Positions 1 to 7,563 of a DNA stretch of 64,000 bases are shown here, piece after piece. The first letter of the stretch is position 1, and each line of letters begins with the position of its first letter. The stretch comes from Bacillota bacterium. GTDB lineage: Bacteria; Bacillota; Clostridia; Peptostreptococcales; Acidaminobacteraceae. The notes under the pieces were generated by a model. It saw nothing but the letters and a program-made list of their open reading frames with translations. It made no database searches and was not told where the DNA came from. Location: contig JAGXHV010000032.1 in assembly GCA_024636005.1 (NCBI GenBank), forward strand, positions 1 through 64,000. Reading direction: 5' to 3'. A program made the translations under genes and the position numbers.

Positions 1-1
1 G

Positions 2-283
2 GATTTCAATGCTCTGGCATTAGAAAAAAGAGAGTTTGCCTGCTATACCTTTGCTGGAGATAAAAGTGAGAGTGAATGGCAAGTAAGTATACGAGGCTTG
101 GAAAATGGAGAATTGATTGTATATGAGAACGATCAAGTGATAAAAAAAATTGAGTTCTTGAAAGATCGTGATTATATTACCCTTTCCTTCCCTGGTGTAA
201 AATTGGGTCAATTGGGAGTCCGGAGACTAAAAATAGAAGTTATGTGTGGAGAAGTGGCAGTTGATTGGGTTCAACTTTCTTAA
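2..283 (+). CDS. C-terminal end of an unknown, probably carbohydrate-related protein (5' cut by window edge)
   Basis: The reading frame is open from base 2 to the TAA at 281-283 and gives 93 residues with no start codon that needs to be real; a TTG at 98 is internal. The fragment is rich in beta-strand-like alternation and ends in VAVDWVQLS. A closing Asp-Trp-x-x-Leu strand of this kind is common in carbohydrate-binding or jelly-roll modules at the C-terminus of glycoside hydrolases. The next gene downstream is a GH5-like TIM-barrel protein, which fits a carbohydrate context. The family cannot be named from this fragment; the beta-sandwich assignment is inference. Confidence 0.5.
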   Translation, partial: DFNALALEKREFACYTFAGDKSESEWQVSIRGLENGELIVYENDQVIKKIEFLKDRDYITLSFPGVKLGQLGVRRLKIEVMCGEVAVDWVQLS

Positions 284-295
284 AATGCGGAAACT

Positions 296-415
296 ATGAA
301 AAAATATAACGTAAAAGTCCACATGATAAACGCTCAAGTCTTTAGAAATATGACTCTGTCTGATGCTTTAGTGAAGCTGAAGGCGTCAAATTGGTTAAAG
401 GAAGCTGTTTATTAA
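296..415 (+). CDS. possible 39-residue small ORF
   Basis: ATG at 296 opens a 39-codon frame ending with TAA at 413-415, encoding a basic N-terminus followed by a helix-like stretch with MTLSDALVKLKASNWLKEA. There is only a weak ribosome binding site (GCGGAAAC). It fills most of the gap between the truncated upstream gene and the GH5-like gene. It could be a real small protein, a leader peptide or a gene remnant. No family is recognised. Confidence 0.2.
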   Translation: MKKYNVKVHMINAQVFRNMTLSDALVKLKASNWLKEAVY

Positions 416-457
416 CCCTAATACGACTAGAAAAAAATGTAATAAAAAGGAGCAGAT

Positions 458-1726
458 ATGAGTAAGACTCAGTATAAAATTTTAGGTGAAGATTTTTACA
501 TTAATAATAGACTTACTTATTCAGAAATTCCTGAAAGTGACAGCAAAGTACATGGTTTGCTGTTTAACGGCAGGTGGATTCAAGGCATTTTTAATGACAT
601 AAATCCAGACAATATGAATAAGTATGATCGATTTGGGAAGAAATTTGACTGTGATCAAAATACAGATGATTTAATTCGCAATTTACCACAATGGTATGAA
701 AAAGGCATACGAGCAATCACTGTTGGATTACAAGGTGGTGGACCGATTTTCACATATTCGGATTGGACCGTTATTGATACAGGTTGCTTTTCGAAAGATG
801 GGAAAGACATGAGCGATCAACACAAGAAAAACTTGTTGAAAATTATTAAGGCATGTGATGAGCTGGGGATCTTAGTTATTGTGAGTATTTTATATCAAGC
901 CCAGGAACATTTATTTAGAGATGGCGTTGCAATTGTTCAAGGAGTGAGAACTGCTTGTGAATTTTTGGCAAATACTTGCTATGATAATATTATCATAGAA
1001 GTTGCTAATGAACACAACGTTGGCAATTTTTCAAAACATCCAATGATAGGAACATCAGAAGGCATCGCAAATCTTATAAATCTCGCACGTGAATGGTCAA
1101 ATGGAAGATTTGCTGTAGGTTCTAGTCCTGGCGGTGGCGACTTTGATAAAATTATTGGTGACAATAGCGATGTAATCCTAATTCATGGAAACACTTTAAG
1201 AAGACAGGAATATTATGATTTTATTTGTAAAATTAAAAGCGTATGTCCAAATAAGCCAATTGTATGCAATGAAGATTCACAGATGTTTAGTCAGTTGGCA
1301 GTAAGTTATGCAACACATACATCGTGGGGCTATTACAATAATTTTACAAAACAAGAACCACCTACAGATTGGAGTATTACAAAAGGAGAAGATTACTTCT
1401 TTAGCAAACGACTCGAAATGCTTATATTGGCTAAACCGGAAATCGAAAATGAGTTCTATTTGCAAGGTTTCGAAGAAAACTGTGATATAGACGGAAGGTA
1501 CTATGTTAAGTTAGCGAGTTTATATCCTGAAAAAATCAATTACGTTGAATTCTACGAGGATGAACATTTGATTTATACAGCGTTTGATGAGCCGTTTATG
1601 CTTTACAGTCTTACAACATGGATACAAAATCCTTATATACCAACAAATGGAGCTGAAGTTTTTAAAGCAATTGTCTTTCTCCACGATGGGAGAAAGTTAG
1701 AAATAACAACAGAAATAGAGAGGTAA
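458..1726 (+). CDS. glycoside-hydrolase-like TIM-barrel protein (GH5/clan A type)
   Basis: This 422-residue protein has no signal peptide. It starts at ATG 458 after an AAGGAG ribosome binding site. It reads as an (alpha/beta)8 barrel: a strand ending IIIEVANEH around residues 178-186 resembles the clan GH-A strand-4 motif with acid/base Glu185 after Asn, and VCNEDS around 269-274 could hold the nucleophile Glu272. Between them lies DVILIHGNT, a typical strand-6 position. The C-terminal ~100 residues look like a small beta-domain, as often appended to such enzymes. The absence of a signal peptide points to an intracellular glycosidase or to a protein acting on an imported sugar. The substrate cannot be inferred. 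The clan A assignment rests on the two Glu motifs and their spacing only. Confidence 0.55.
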   Translation: MSKTQYKILGEDFYINNRLTYSEIPESDSKVHGLLFNGRWIQGIFNDINPDNMNKYDRFGKKFDCDQNTDDLIRNLPQWYEKGIRAITVGLQGGGPIFTYSDWTVIDTGCFSKDGKDMSDQHKKNLLKIIKACDELGILVIVSILYQAQEHLFRDGVAIVQGVRTACEFLANTCYDNIIIEVANEHNVGNFSKHPMIGTSEGIANLINLAREWSNGRFAVGSSPGGGDFDKIIGDNSDVILIHGNTLRRQEYYDFICKIKSVCPNKPIVCNEDSQMFSQLAVSYATHTSWGYYNNFTKQEPPTDWSITKGEDYFFSKRLEMLILAKPEIENEFYLQGFEENCDIDGRYYVKLASLYPEKINYVEFYEDEHLIYTAFDEPFMLYSLTTWIQNPYIPTNGAEVFKAIVFLHDGRKLEITTEIER

Positions 1727-2050
1727 AATAATAGGACAAGAAAATATTCGATTATAACAGGATTTATGGGAGCTGTGAGAGACAGTTTTGTTTATATTTT
1801 GTTCCTTATATGATTTTAATAAAGAGTTCGATGAGTAATTCTTAAATTTTTTCTAAATATCAGTTCAACTATTTCCTATGGTCACCACCAATTTAGATTT
1901 AAAGATAGTGGAAGAAAACATATTGTTTGAGCATTAATTGAGCATCAGATTGCATATGATTTTTAACAGAATCATTAGCGATTCTTTTTTTAAAACTTGA
2001 CAACATTGATAAATGGACAAAAATGGAAAAAAGCGAATATCAAATGAATA

Positions 2051-2079
2051 TTGACATTCATAATAGAAAGGAATATAGT
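2051..2079 (+). promoter_or_regulatory. predicted sigma-A promoter, orphan
   Basis: TTGACA at 2051-2056 and TATAGT at 2074-2079 are separated by exactly 17 bases. This is close to consensus, but only broken coding remnants follow before the terminator at 2339. Confidence 0.45.
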
Positions 2080-2338
2080 TATTACATGAGATGATGTTCT
2101 AAAAATACAATAGTGAATTTTCAACAAAGAAATTGGCAGAAGAAGTATCAAAAAACATGTTTCAGAATAAGGATATATAATATTTCTATAAATTATTTTT
2201 ATGCAAATATCTGAATGAATACATAATAGTACACATAAAGAGAATATAATTCATGCTAAAGTAAATATGAAATTAATATTGGGAACTGTGATCTCGAGGA
2301 ATCATTTGGACGCTTTTCCTCTTGGGAGTTAACAGCGT

Positions 2339-2370
2339 AACCGACCTTTTATTTAGGTTGGTTTTTTATT
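2339..2370 (+). terminator. rho-independent terminator
   Basis: An 8-bp stem (AACCGACC with GGTTGGTT, one G-U pair) around a 9-base loop is followed by a run of six T. It closes the transcript from the orphan promoter region and lies just before the GGDEF/PAS/HD-GYP remnant. Confidence 0.7.
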
Positions 2371-2396
2371 GTGTTCTTTTGGCCATTCCATTGGGT

Positions 2397-3449
2397 TTGA
2401 GATTCTTAAAAAAACAGTGCAATTAATCAAGAAAGCATGTCGGACGGAAGATATTATAGCAAGATTTGGAAATGAAATGACACAAGCAGATTCACAAAGA
2501 TGGCACAAAAGGATGGTGGAGTGCTGATGCTGTAAAGCTTACAGAAAACCGATTTATGGGTTTTGTTAAAGACATTACTGATCAGATGCGGGCAGAAGAA
2601 GAAACTCTGGAAAGTCAAAACTTCTTAGTGAACTTATTAGAGGCTATTCCAGCACCGGTTTTTTATAAGGATATTGAAGGTCGATACTTAGGATTTAATA
2701 TGGCCTATGAGGATTTCTTCGGCAAGTCAAAGGAGGAGTTGATTGGTAAGAATGTTTTCGACATCAGCCCAGTGGAATTGGCTACGGTCTACCATGCTAA
2801 GGATGAAGAGTTATTCAAACGACTGGGAATCCAGACATATGAGACTCAAGTCAAAGACGCTCAAAGCATTTTTCATGATGTTGTCTTCAACAAAGCCTCC
2901 ACAGTTGACTCCTTTGGCTATGAAACTAAAAATGATGAGAAAGAAAAAATTCAAGATACATTCAAAAAATATAAGAGGGAGCAGTCGCATTCAATTAAAG
3001 TTAGCAAAATCTGTGAAGGCATTGCAACCAGGATGGATTTCAATGAACATGATGTCTCTCAGATAAGAACAGCTGGGCTTATGCATGATATTGGGAAAAT
3101 AGATATTGAAGAAGAATTCAATAAAATCAAGAGGCATCCTGAAAAAGGATATAGAATAGTAAGGATAGTGAAACAGTTTACTGAAATAGCCAAGTATGTT
3201 CTGCAACATCATGAGAAATGGGATGGTACAGGATACCCAAGAGGACTTAAAGGCGAAGAAATTTCTGTACCAGCAAGGATAATAGCAGTCGCAGATGCCT
3301 ATGATGCTATGACTACTAATAGAGTATATGCAAAAGCGTTAAGTAAGGAAGAAGCCATAAATGAAATAAAGAGATGTTCTGGTACACAGTTTGACCCCGA
3401 AATTGTAGAGGTGTTCATGAAAATATTGGTAACTGAATATATTACCTAA
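2397..3449 (+). pseudogene. scrambled GGDEF / PAS / HD-GYP signalling protein remnant
   Basis: Three pieces of a c-di-GMP-type sensor lie in a row but not in one frame. At 2398-2480 a frame reads FEILKKTVQLIKKACR and then IIARFGNE, the middle of a GGDEF domain that stops before the active site. A frame opening at 2481 reads DGTKGWWSADAVKL, the end of a PAS domain. It continues from ATG 2556 into a second PAS (about residues 20-105 of the 297-residue frame) and then, after an abrupt join near residue 115, an HD-GYP domain with HDIGK and HHEKWDGTGYP. The HD-GYP is about ten residues short after HDIGK. The 2556 frame could still be translated, but it lacks an own ribosome binding site. The missing GGDEF half, the frame change and the internal deletion argue for a pseudogene. 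Confidence 0.7.
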
Positions 3450-3623
3450 CAGTCAGCGAAGAACAAAAAACAGAGACACCTGAGACATCTGGAGTTCCTG
3501 TAGACGGAAGACCCTAACTGCAAATCTTAGAAAGGAGTGAGTCCATTGAATTCAGGAAGTACTATACTACATTAAGAATAGGTTATTTAAAAAGGTATAA
3601 AGAACTAAAAGGAGATGTGTTTT

Positions 3624-4145
3624 ATGATTAAGAAAAAATTGATAATAATTCTAGTTCTTGTAATGGCGTTAGCTTTTCCTTTAGCGGCGTTCGCAGCGCC
3701 GACGTCTGTGTCGCTCGAGATCACCGGTGGTCTATTGACGATCAGTGTCCCCACAGGCGTTGTTGATCTCGGTACTTTTGTCGACACCGTAGAGGGAGGA
3801 ACCATCAGTACGCAACTGGGCGAGGTACAGGTTAGTGACGCCCGAAACGCTGCCGCCGGTTCAGGCTGGGTTGCTAGTGTCATTTCTACCGCCTTCACAC
3901 CGGCGGCGGGACCGACGATTGCTGCTAGTGCTATCGGCTATGAAGTCGGAGTAATTACTAAGGTCGGCACCGCCACCTATACTGCGAACAATCCGAGCGA
4001 CCTCACCGCAGTCAGCCCGGCTGTCACGGCAACAGGGATCACCGGCAACAACTCGGCCACCTGGAACCCGACCATTGTCGTGACGATTCCCGGCGGCATG
4101 GCCATTGGAGTGTACACTGCCACGATCACCCATTCAGTCCTATAG
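3624..4145 (+). CDS. secreted WxL-like surface protein, GC-rich mature part on AT-rich signal peptide
   Basis: The protein has 173 residues from ATG 3624, placed 9 bases after AAAAGGAG; an in-frame ATG at 3615 is too close to the site. Residues 1-25 are a typical Firmicutes signal peptide (MIKKK, hydrophobic core, cleavage after AFA). The mature part is Ala/Thr/Val/Gly-rich with VSDARNAAAGSGWVASV and a closing GNNSATWNPTIVVTIP...TITHSV. This is the pattern of small secreted proteins that resemble WxL proteins in actinobacteria and Chloroflexi and pair with a DUF916-like partner, as here. The WxL tripeptide itself is not strictly present. Base composition jumps from about one-third to about 60% GC just behind the signal peptide, so the mature domain appears foreign. 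The likely role is a cell-surface protein. The exact family is uncertain. Confidence 0.65.
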   Translation: MIKKKLIIILVLVMALAFPLAAFAAPTSVSLEITGGLLTISVPTGVVDLGTFVDTVEGGTISTQLGEVQVSDARNAAAGSGWVASVISTAFTPAAGPTIAASAIGYEVGVITKVGTATYTANNPSDLTAVSPAVTATGITGNNSATWNPTIVVTIPGGMAIGVYTATITHSVL

Positions 4146-4176
4146 CAACATGTGGACCTGGTGGCTGGTTGGCTGT

Positions 4177-4248
4177 GCTGATCAGTTGGAATATGAAGGC
4201 TTTAGTCGCGAACAAGCAGTTTATGGAGTGTAACAGAATGGTTTTTAA
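4177..4248 (+). pseudogene. remnant of an Ltp-family (PF07553-like) lipoprotein C-terminus
   Basis: Between the two GC-rich genes a short frame reads ADQLEYEGFSREQAVYGV, stop, QNGF, stop. This matches the repeat of Ltp/host-cell-surface lipoproteins common in Firmicutes (L-x-Y-E-G-F-S-x-E-x-A-x-Y-G-V-x-x-x-G). Here a TAA replaces one codon in the repeat, and nothing upstream is left of the gene. It is most simply the tail of a host gene whose body was lost or replaced. Confidence 0.5.
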
Positions 4249-4268
4249 ATAATGGATCAACTCTCGCA

Positions 4269-4309
4269 AACTAGAAGTAGGCATGTAAAATGTATGTCTA
4301 CTTCTAGTT
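4269..4309. repeat. long inverted repeat
   Basis: AACTAGAAGTAG at 4269-4280 is perfectly complementary to CTACTTCTAGTT at 4298-4309. With G-U pairs the stem extends inward to about 17 bp around a short A-rich loop. No T-run follows on either side, so it is not a standard terminator. It sits in the AT-rich spacer between the two foreign-looking genes. Confidence 0.7.
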
Positions 4310-4373
4310 GTATCAGGCGACAAGAGTCCCTATTTTTCAAAAAGGCAAAAGAATGAGAAGGAGATGCAATAAT

Positions 4374-5393
4374 ATGATTAATAGAAAGTTGTTAGTTAGA
4401 CTTTTTTTTGTAATTTGCTGTATTTTTGCCGCAGTGGTCCAAGTGCCGGTACAGGCATCGGCTGAGGCTCTTCATCTAGGTGTCTCGGACCCCAGAGGAG
4501 GCATCGGGGTCCGGCTCCTACCCGAGCCAGGGGACGCGGGTAGGGACCCCCGAGCACAGTTATATATCGTTGAACATCTCCCACCAGGATCGGTGCTCAG
4601 TCGCCGCATCGAGGTTATCAACACCACGCAGGACCCCGCCACCGTATCGCTGTATGCCGCTGGCGCCACGATTGAAGATGGACACTTCGTGGGAGCGGAC
4701 GATCGCAGCGCGAATGACCTGTCGACGTGGAGTTCTGTGCTCCCTGCCAGTGTGGACCTCCCGGGCGGCGGCAGCGCGATTGTCACCGTGATGATTACCG
4801 TGCCCTCTGATGCCGAACCGGGGGAGCGATTCGCGGCGGTGTGGGCTGAGGTCCGCTCTGGCACCACTTCAGGAATCTTGCAGATCAACCGGGTAGGGAT
4901 CCGTCTCTATGTCTCGGTGGGACTAGGTGCGGCTCCTGCTTCGGACTTCACAATTGTGTCACTGACAGCCCAGCGATCACTTGACGGCTTTCCTTCAGTG
5001 GTCGCGACTGTACGCAACACCGGCGGCCGGGCGCTCGACATTGTGGGCTCACTCGAGCTGCTGAATGGCCCAGGAGGGCTTCGAGCAGGACCATTTCCAG
5101 TCAACCTCGGCACTACCCTCTCAGTTGGGGACATTGAACAGGTGACCATCGAGCTTGATCAGCGTATTCCCAATGGCCCGTGGGACGCGGAGTTGACCTT
5201 GCATAGTGGGCTACTTGAAAGAAGCGCGAAGGCACTCATCACCTTTCCGGAATCCGGATCGGAGCTACCGGTACCGGCGACGGACACAACAGGGGCAAGA
5301 TGGCCTTTCGCCGTCGCCGCTGGCTTCATCCTGCTCGTCGCACTCCCCATACTCCCCACACTCTGGCGACACCAGCGCCGAACAAGAATCTAG
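4374..5393 (+). CDS. DUF916-like (WxL-interacting type) membrane-anchored surface protein
   Basis: The protein has 339 residues from ATG 4374 with AAGGAG ten bases upstream; the frame is open from 4308 but without a better site. The order is: signal peptide (1-~28, AT-rich codons), two beta-sandwich domains (about 30-175 and 180-290), Pro/Thr-rich linker, one C-terminal transmembrane helix (WPFAVAAGFILLVALPILP) and a basic tail RHQRRTRI. This is the architecture of DUF916/WxLIP proteins that bind WxL proteins on the wall. The preceding gene encodes the candidate partner, 228 bases upstream. Codons after the signal peptide are strongly GC-rich (many CGC, GCG, CCG), unlike every other gene in the window except its partner. 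This indicates acquisition from a high-GC donor, with the signal peptide being of host character. Confidence 0.65.
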   Translation: MINRKLLVRLFFVICCIFAAVVQVPVQASAEALHLGVSDPRGGIGVRLLPEPGDAGRDPRAQLYIVEHLPPGSVLSRRIEVINTTQDPATVSLYAAGATIEDGHFVGADDRSANDLSTWSSVLPASVDLPGGGSAIVTVMITVPSDAEPGERFAAVWAEVRSGTTSGILQINRVGIRLYVSVGLGAAPASDFTIVSLTAQRSLDGFPSVVATVRNTGGRALDIVGSLELLNGPGGLRAGPFPVNLGTTLSVGDIEQVTIELDQRIPNGPWDAELTLHSGLLERSAKALITFPESGSELPVPATDTTGARWPFAVAAGFILLVALPILPTLWRHQRRTRI

Positions 5394-5560
5394 TGAGACA
5401 CCCTCTTGAGTCCTATTAAAGACTACGATAAATGTTGCGAAGAATTCATGAAATAAGGCTGAGCTATTTGTTTCAAAGAATGTCCATGTACTACCGGTAA
5501 TTATGAAAAAACAAAAAAGCATACCAAATAGAGTAATAATTAATAACGTAAGGAGAACTT

Positions 5561-5806
5561 ATGAGAGGAATCGAATTGGGCATCTTGATTAGAGGAATAA
5601 TTGTGAATGTAAATCTTTTTATTAGTTCGAAAGTCGAGAATCATGGGTTCAAACATTGTCAGTACGAATATTTTCTTCATATATTCAGCAGTCCGGACAT
5701 TAACCAAATGGAATTGGCACGATTAAAAAATGTCGAAAAAGCAAGTGTGACAAAAGCACTTAAAATTGTAGATGATTTAATGGATGTCAAAACAAAGACA
5801 ATATGA
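5561..5806 (+). pseudogene. truncated MarR-family regulator
   Basis: The 81 residues carry the start of a MarR winged helix: helix-turn-helix text INQMELARLKNVEKASVTKAL is followed by VDDLM and an early stop. The wing and dimerisation helix (another ~60 residues) are missing. An AAGGAG site precedes ATG 5561. It is probably inactive. Sequence behind the stop (5807-5860) still reads like a decayed helical continuation in another frame. Confidence 0.5.
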
Positions 5807-5859
5807 AATGATGAAGAAACAACGTCCCTCATAGAAAATGCGACTTATGATATGGATTA

Positions 5860-5868
5860 TGCTATAAT
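5860..5868 (+). promoter_or_regulatory. extended -10 promoter for the DEAD-box helicase
   Basis: TGCTATAAT is a perfect -10 element with the extended TGn. No clear -35 box is seen at the right distance. It lies 45 bases before the helicase start. Confidence 0.4.
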
Positions 5869-5913
5869 AAACCTTATTACTAGAATAGACAAGCGATTCT
5901 TAAAAGGAGAAAT

Positions 5914-7221
5914 ATGTTATTTGAAGATTTAAATTTAATTGAACCAATAAAGAAAGCCTTAAAAACAAAAGGGTTTACAAAGCCAACACCAATACAATCT
6001 AGAGCTATACCATCTCTTCTTAAGGGAATGGATTTATTGGGTTGTGCTCAAACAGGCACTGGTAAAACTGCAGCTTTTGCTATTCCAATATTGCAAGGTA
6101 TATCATTACAGCATAAGGCTTCAGCAAACCATAGACAGATTCAAGCACTGATAATAGCACCAACAAGAGAGTTAGCTATACAGATAGCAGACAGTTTTGA
6201 AGAATATGGGGAGAATTTGACTCTTAAAACACTAGTGATCTACGGTGGAGTTTCTCAAAATCCTCAAACAAAAGAGTTAACAAAGGGAATAGATATACTT
6301 GTTGCCACACCTGGCAGACTACTGGATTTAATAAACCAAAGATTTGTTAGTTTGAAAAACGTGAAATATTTTGTGCTTGACGAGGCAGATCATATGCTGG
6401 ATATGGGTATGCTTCAAGATGTGAGAAAAATAATTGCGCACCTGCCAAAAGAAAAACAGACAATGTTTTTCTCAGCTACCATGCCAGCCGAAATTGAAAA
6501 ACTTGCCAATTCTATTTTAAAAAGCCCTATCAAAGTAATGGTTACACCGCCATCTTCTACAGTTGAAATCATAGAACAAGAAATATATTATGTTGATCGT
6601 GGAAATAAAGTAAACTTACTTATTGATTTATTGAAAAACAAAGATATAATATCAGCTCTAGTGTTTTCAAGAACTAAGCATGGAGCAAATAAGATTGTCA
6701 AAAATTTAAGTAAAGCGGGGCTTAATGCTGAAGCCATTCATGGTAACAAATCCCAAACTGCTAGACAATTGGCTTTAAACAACTTTAAAGAAAGAAAAAC
6801 CAGAATACTTGTTGCAACAGATATTGCAGCCAGAGGCATTGATATCGAAGAGTTATCTCATGTTATTAATTTTGATTTGCCGGAGGTTCCTGAAACTTAT
6901 GTTCATAGAATAGGTCGTACAGGTAGGGCTAGACGCGGAGGCACAGCAATTTCATTTTGTAGCCAGGCAGAGAAGCCATTATTGAAAAGCATTCAAAAAT
7001 TAACAACAAAATCAATAATAGAAATTAATGACCATGCATATCCTTTAGTAGAAACAAACATAGAAGCGATTGTAAAATCTAATGGTAGAAATACTTCTAA
7101 AAAACCTATGACACAGGACAAACCTAGAAGTATTAGAAGAAACAACGAAATCAAGAAAAAAGTTGCAAGAACTGAAAAACCCCGTTCAAATGTTAAAGGA
7201 TACAAAACGAAGAATGATTAA
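5914..7221 (+). CDS. DEAD-box ATP-dependent RNA helicase
   Basis: This 435-residue protein has all superfamily 2 DEAD-box motifs in order: the Q motif (GFTKPTPIQ), Walker A AQTGTGKT, PTRELAIQ, VATPGRLLD, DEAD with DHMLDMG, SAT, LVFSRTKHGANKI, ATDIAARGID and HRIGRTGRARRGG. RecA-like domains 1 and 2 span about 1-210 and 220-370. The C-terminal ~70 residues are a basic, Lys/Arg/Asn-rich disordered tail, as in RhlE/CshA-type helicases that unwind RNA in ribosome assembly or mRNA decay. Start ATG 5914 follows AAAGGAG. It is a single-gene transcript, ending before the terminator at 7397. Which subfamily (RhlE, CshA, DeaD) cannot be settled by eye; RhlE-like fits length and tail best. Confidence 0.93.
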   Translation: MLFEDLNLIEPIKKALKTKGFTKPTPIQSRAIPSLLKGMDLLGCAQTGTGKTAAFAIPILQGISLQHKASANHRQIQALIIAPTRELAIQIADSFEEYGENLTLKTLVIYGGVSQNPQTKELTKGIDILVATPGRLLDLINQRFVSLKNVKYFVLDEADHMLDMGMLQDVRKIIAHLPKEKQTMFFSATMPAEIEKLANSILKSPIKVMVTPPSSTVEIIEQEIYYVDRGNKVNLLIDLLKNKDIISALVFSRTKHGANKIVKNLSKAGLNAEAIHGNKSQTARQLALNNFKERKTRILVATDIAARGIDIEELSHVINFDLPEVPETYVHRIGRTGRARRGGTAISFCSQAEKPLLKSIQKLTTKSIIEINDHAYPLVETNIEAIVKSNGRNTSKKPMTQDKPRSIRRNNEIKKKVARTEKPRSNVKGYKTKND

Positions 7222-7396
7222 TAATAGTACTTAGGGAATGGATCTTTTTGCACTATATTAAATCTAGAGTATAGACTAACATACTTGACTTTTCAAAATT
7301 TCTATCGCAGTATAGCCACTGTTATGGATTCAAGCAGAGATAGAACACTGTAAAAACTGTGGAAACTGTCTGCTGACAAGAGAATAAAAGTGGTTG

Positions 7397-7441
7397 CCCT
7401 TGAGAATGGCGTATTTACGTTGTTTTCAGGGGTTTCTTTAT
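7397..7441 (+). terminator. rho-independent terminator behind the helicase
   Basis: CCCTTGAGAA (7397-7406) pairs with TTTTCAGGGG (7423-7432) with G-U pairs, and an inner GCGT/ACGT stem adds to it. TTTCTTTATTT follows. The rest of the 342-base gap 7222-7563 shows only the ribosome binding site of the next gene and no recognisable gene. Confidence 0.65.
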
Positions 7442-7563
7442 TTATTGCAAGTTTTCACCGATGGAATAGACCTACGTCCATTAGTTCCCCGAAACTAAGT
7501 GTTTGTAATGTGGATTATAAGGTAAAAAAATAGCATACCAATAAAAATTAAGGAGACCAACTT

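Larger units (their letters stand above)
1727..2396. other. AT-rich non-coding stretch with an orphan promoter and a terminator
   Basis: About 670 bases have no convincing gene. The stretch has many stops in all frames and is very AT-rich. It contains one good sigma-A-type promoter (2051-2079) without an intact gene behind it, a short open stretch around 2116-2178 that ends in TAA, and a rho-independent terminator at 2339-2370. It looks like a decayed gene region rather than a structured non-coding locus. Confidence 0.6.

Noticed and set aside
2287-2345. Possible riboswitch-like structure with TTGGACGC and paired segments before the terminator
   Set aside because: It shares a GGACGC stretch with c-di-GMP-I riboswitches, but the other conserved loops and tetraloop receptor are missing, and no gene is placed to be controlled.
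4472-4888. 138-codon antisense frame in the DUF916-like gene
   Set aside because: GC-rich DNA makes long antisense frames by chance; no ribosome binding site and no recognisable domain, while the sense frame has a signal peptide and domain order.
7340-7375. Peptide CKNCGNCLLT in one frame, resembling the zinc loop of RecQ
   Set aside because: Only about 15 codons are open, with no further RecQ similarity on either side; the region belongs to the spacer before the terminator.
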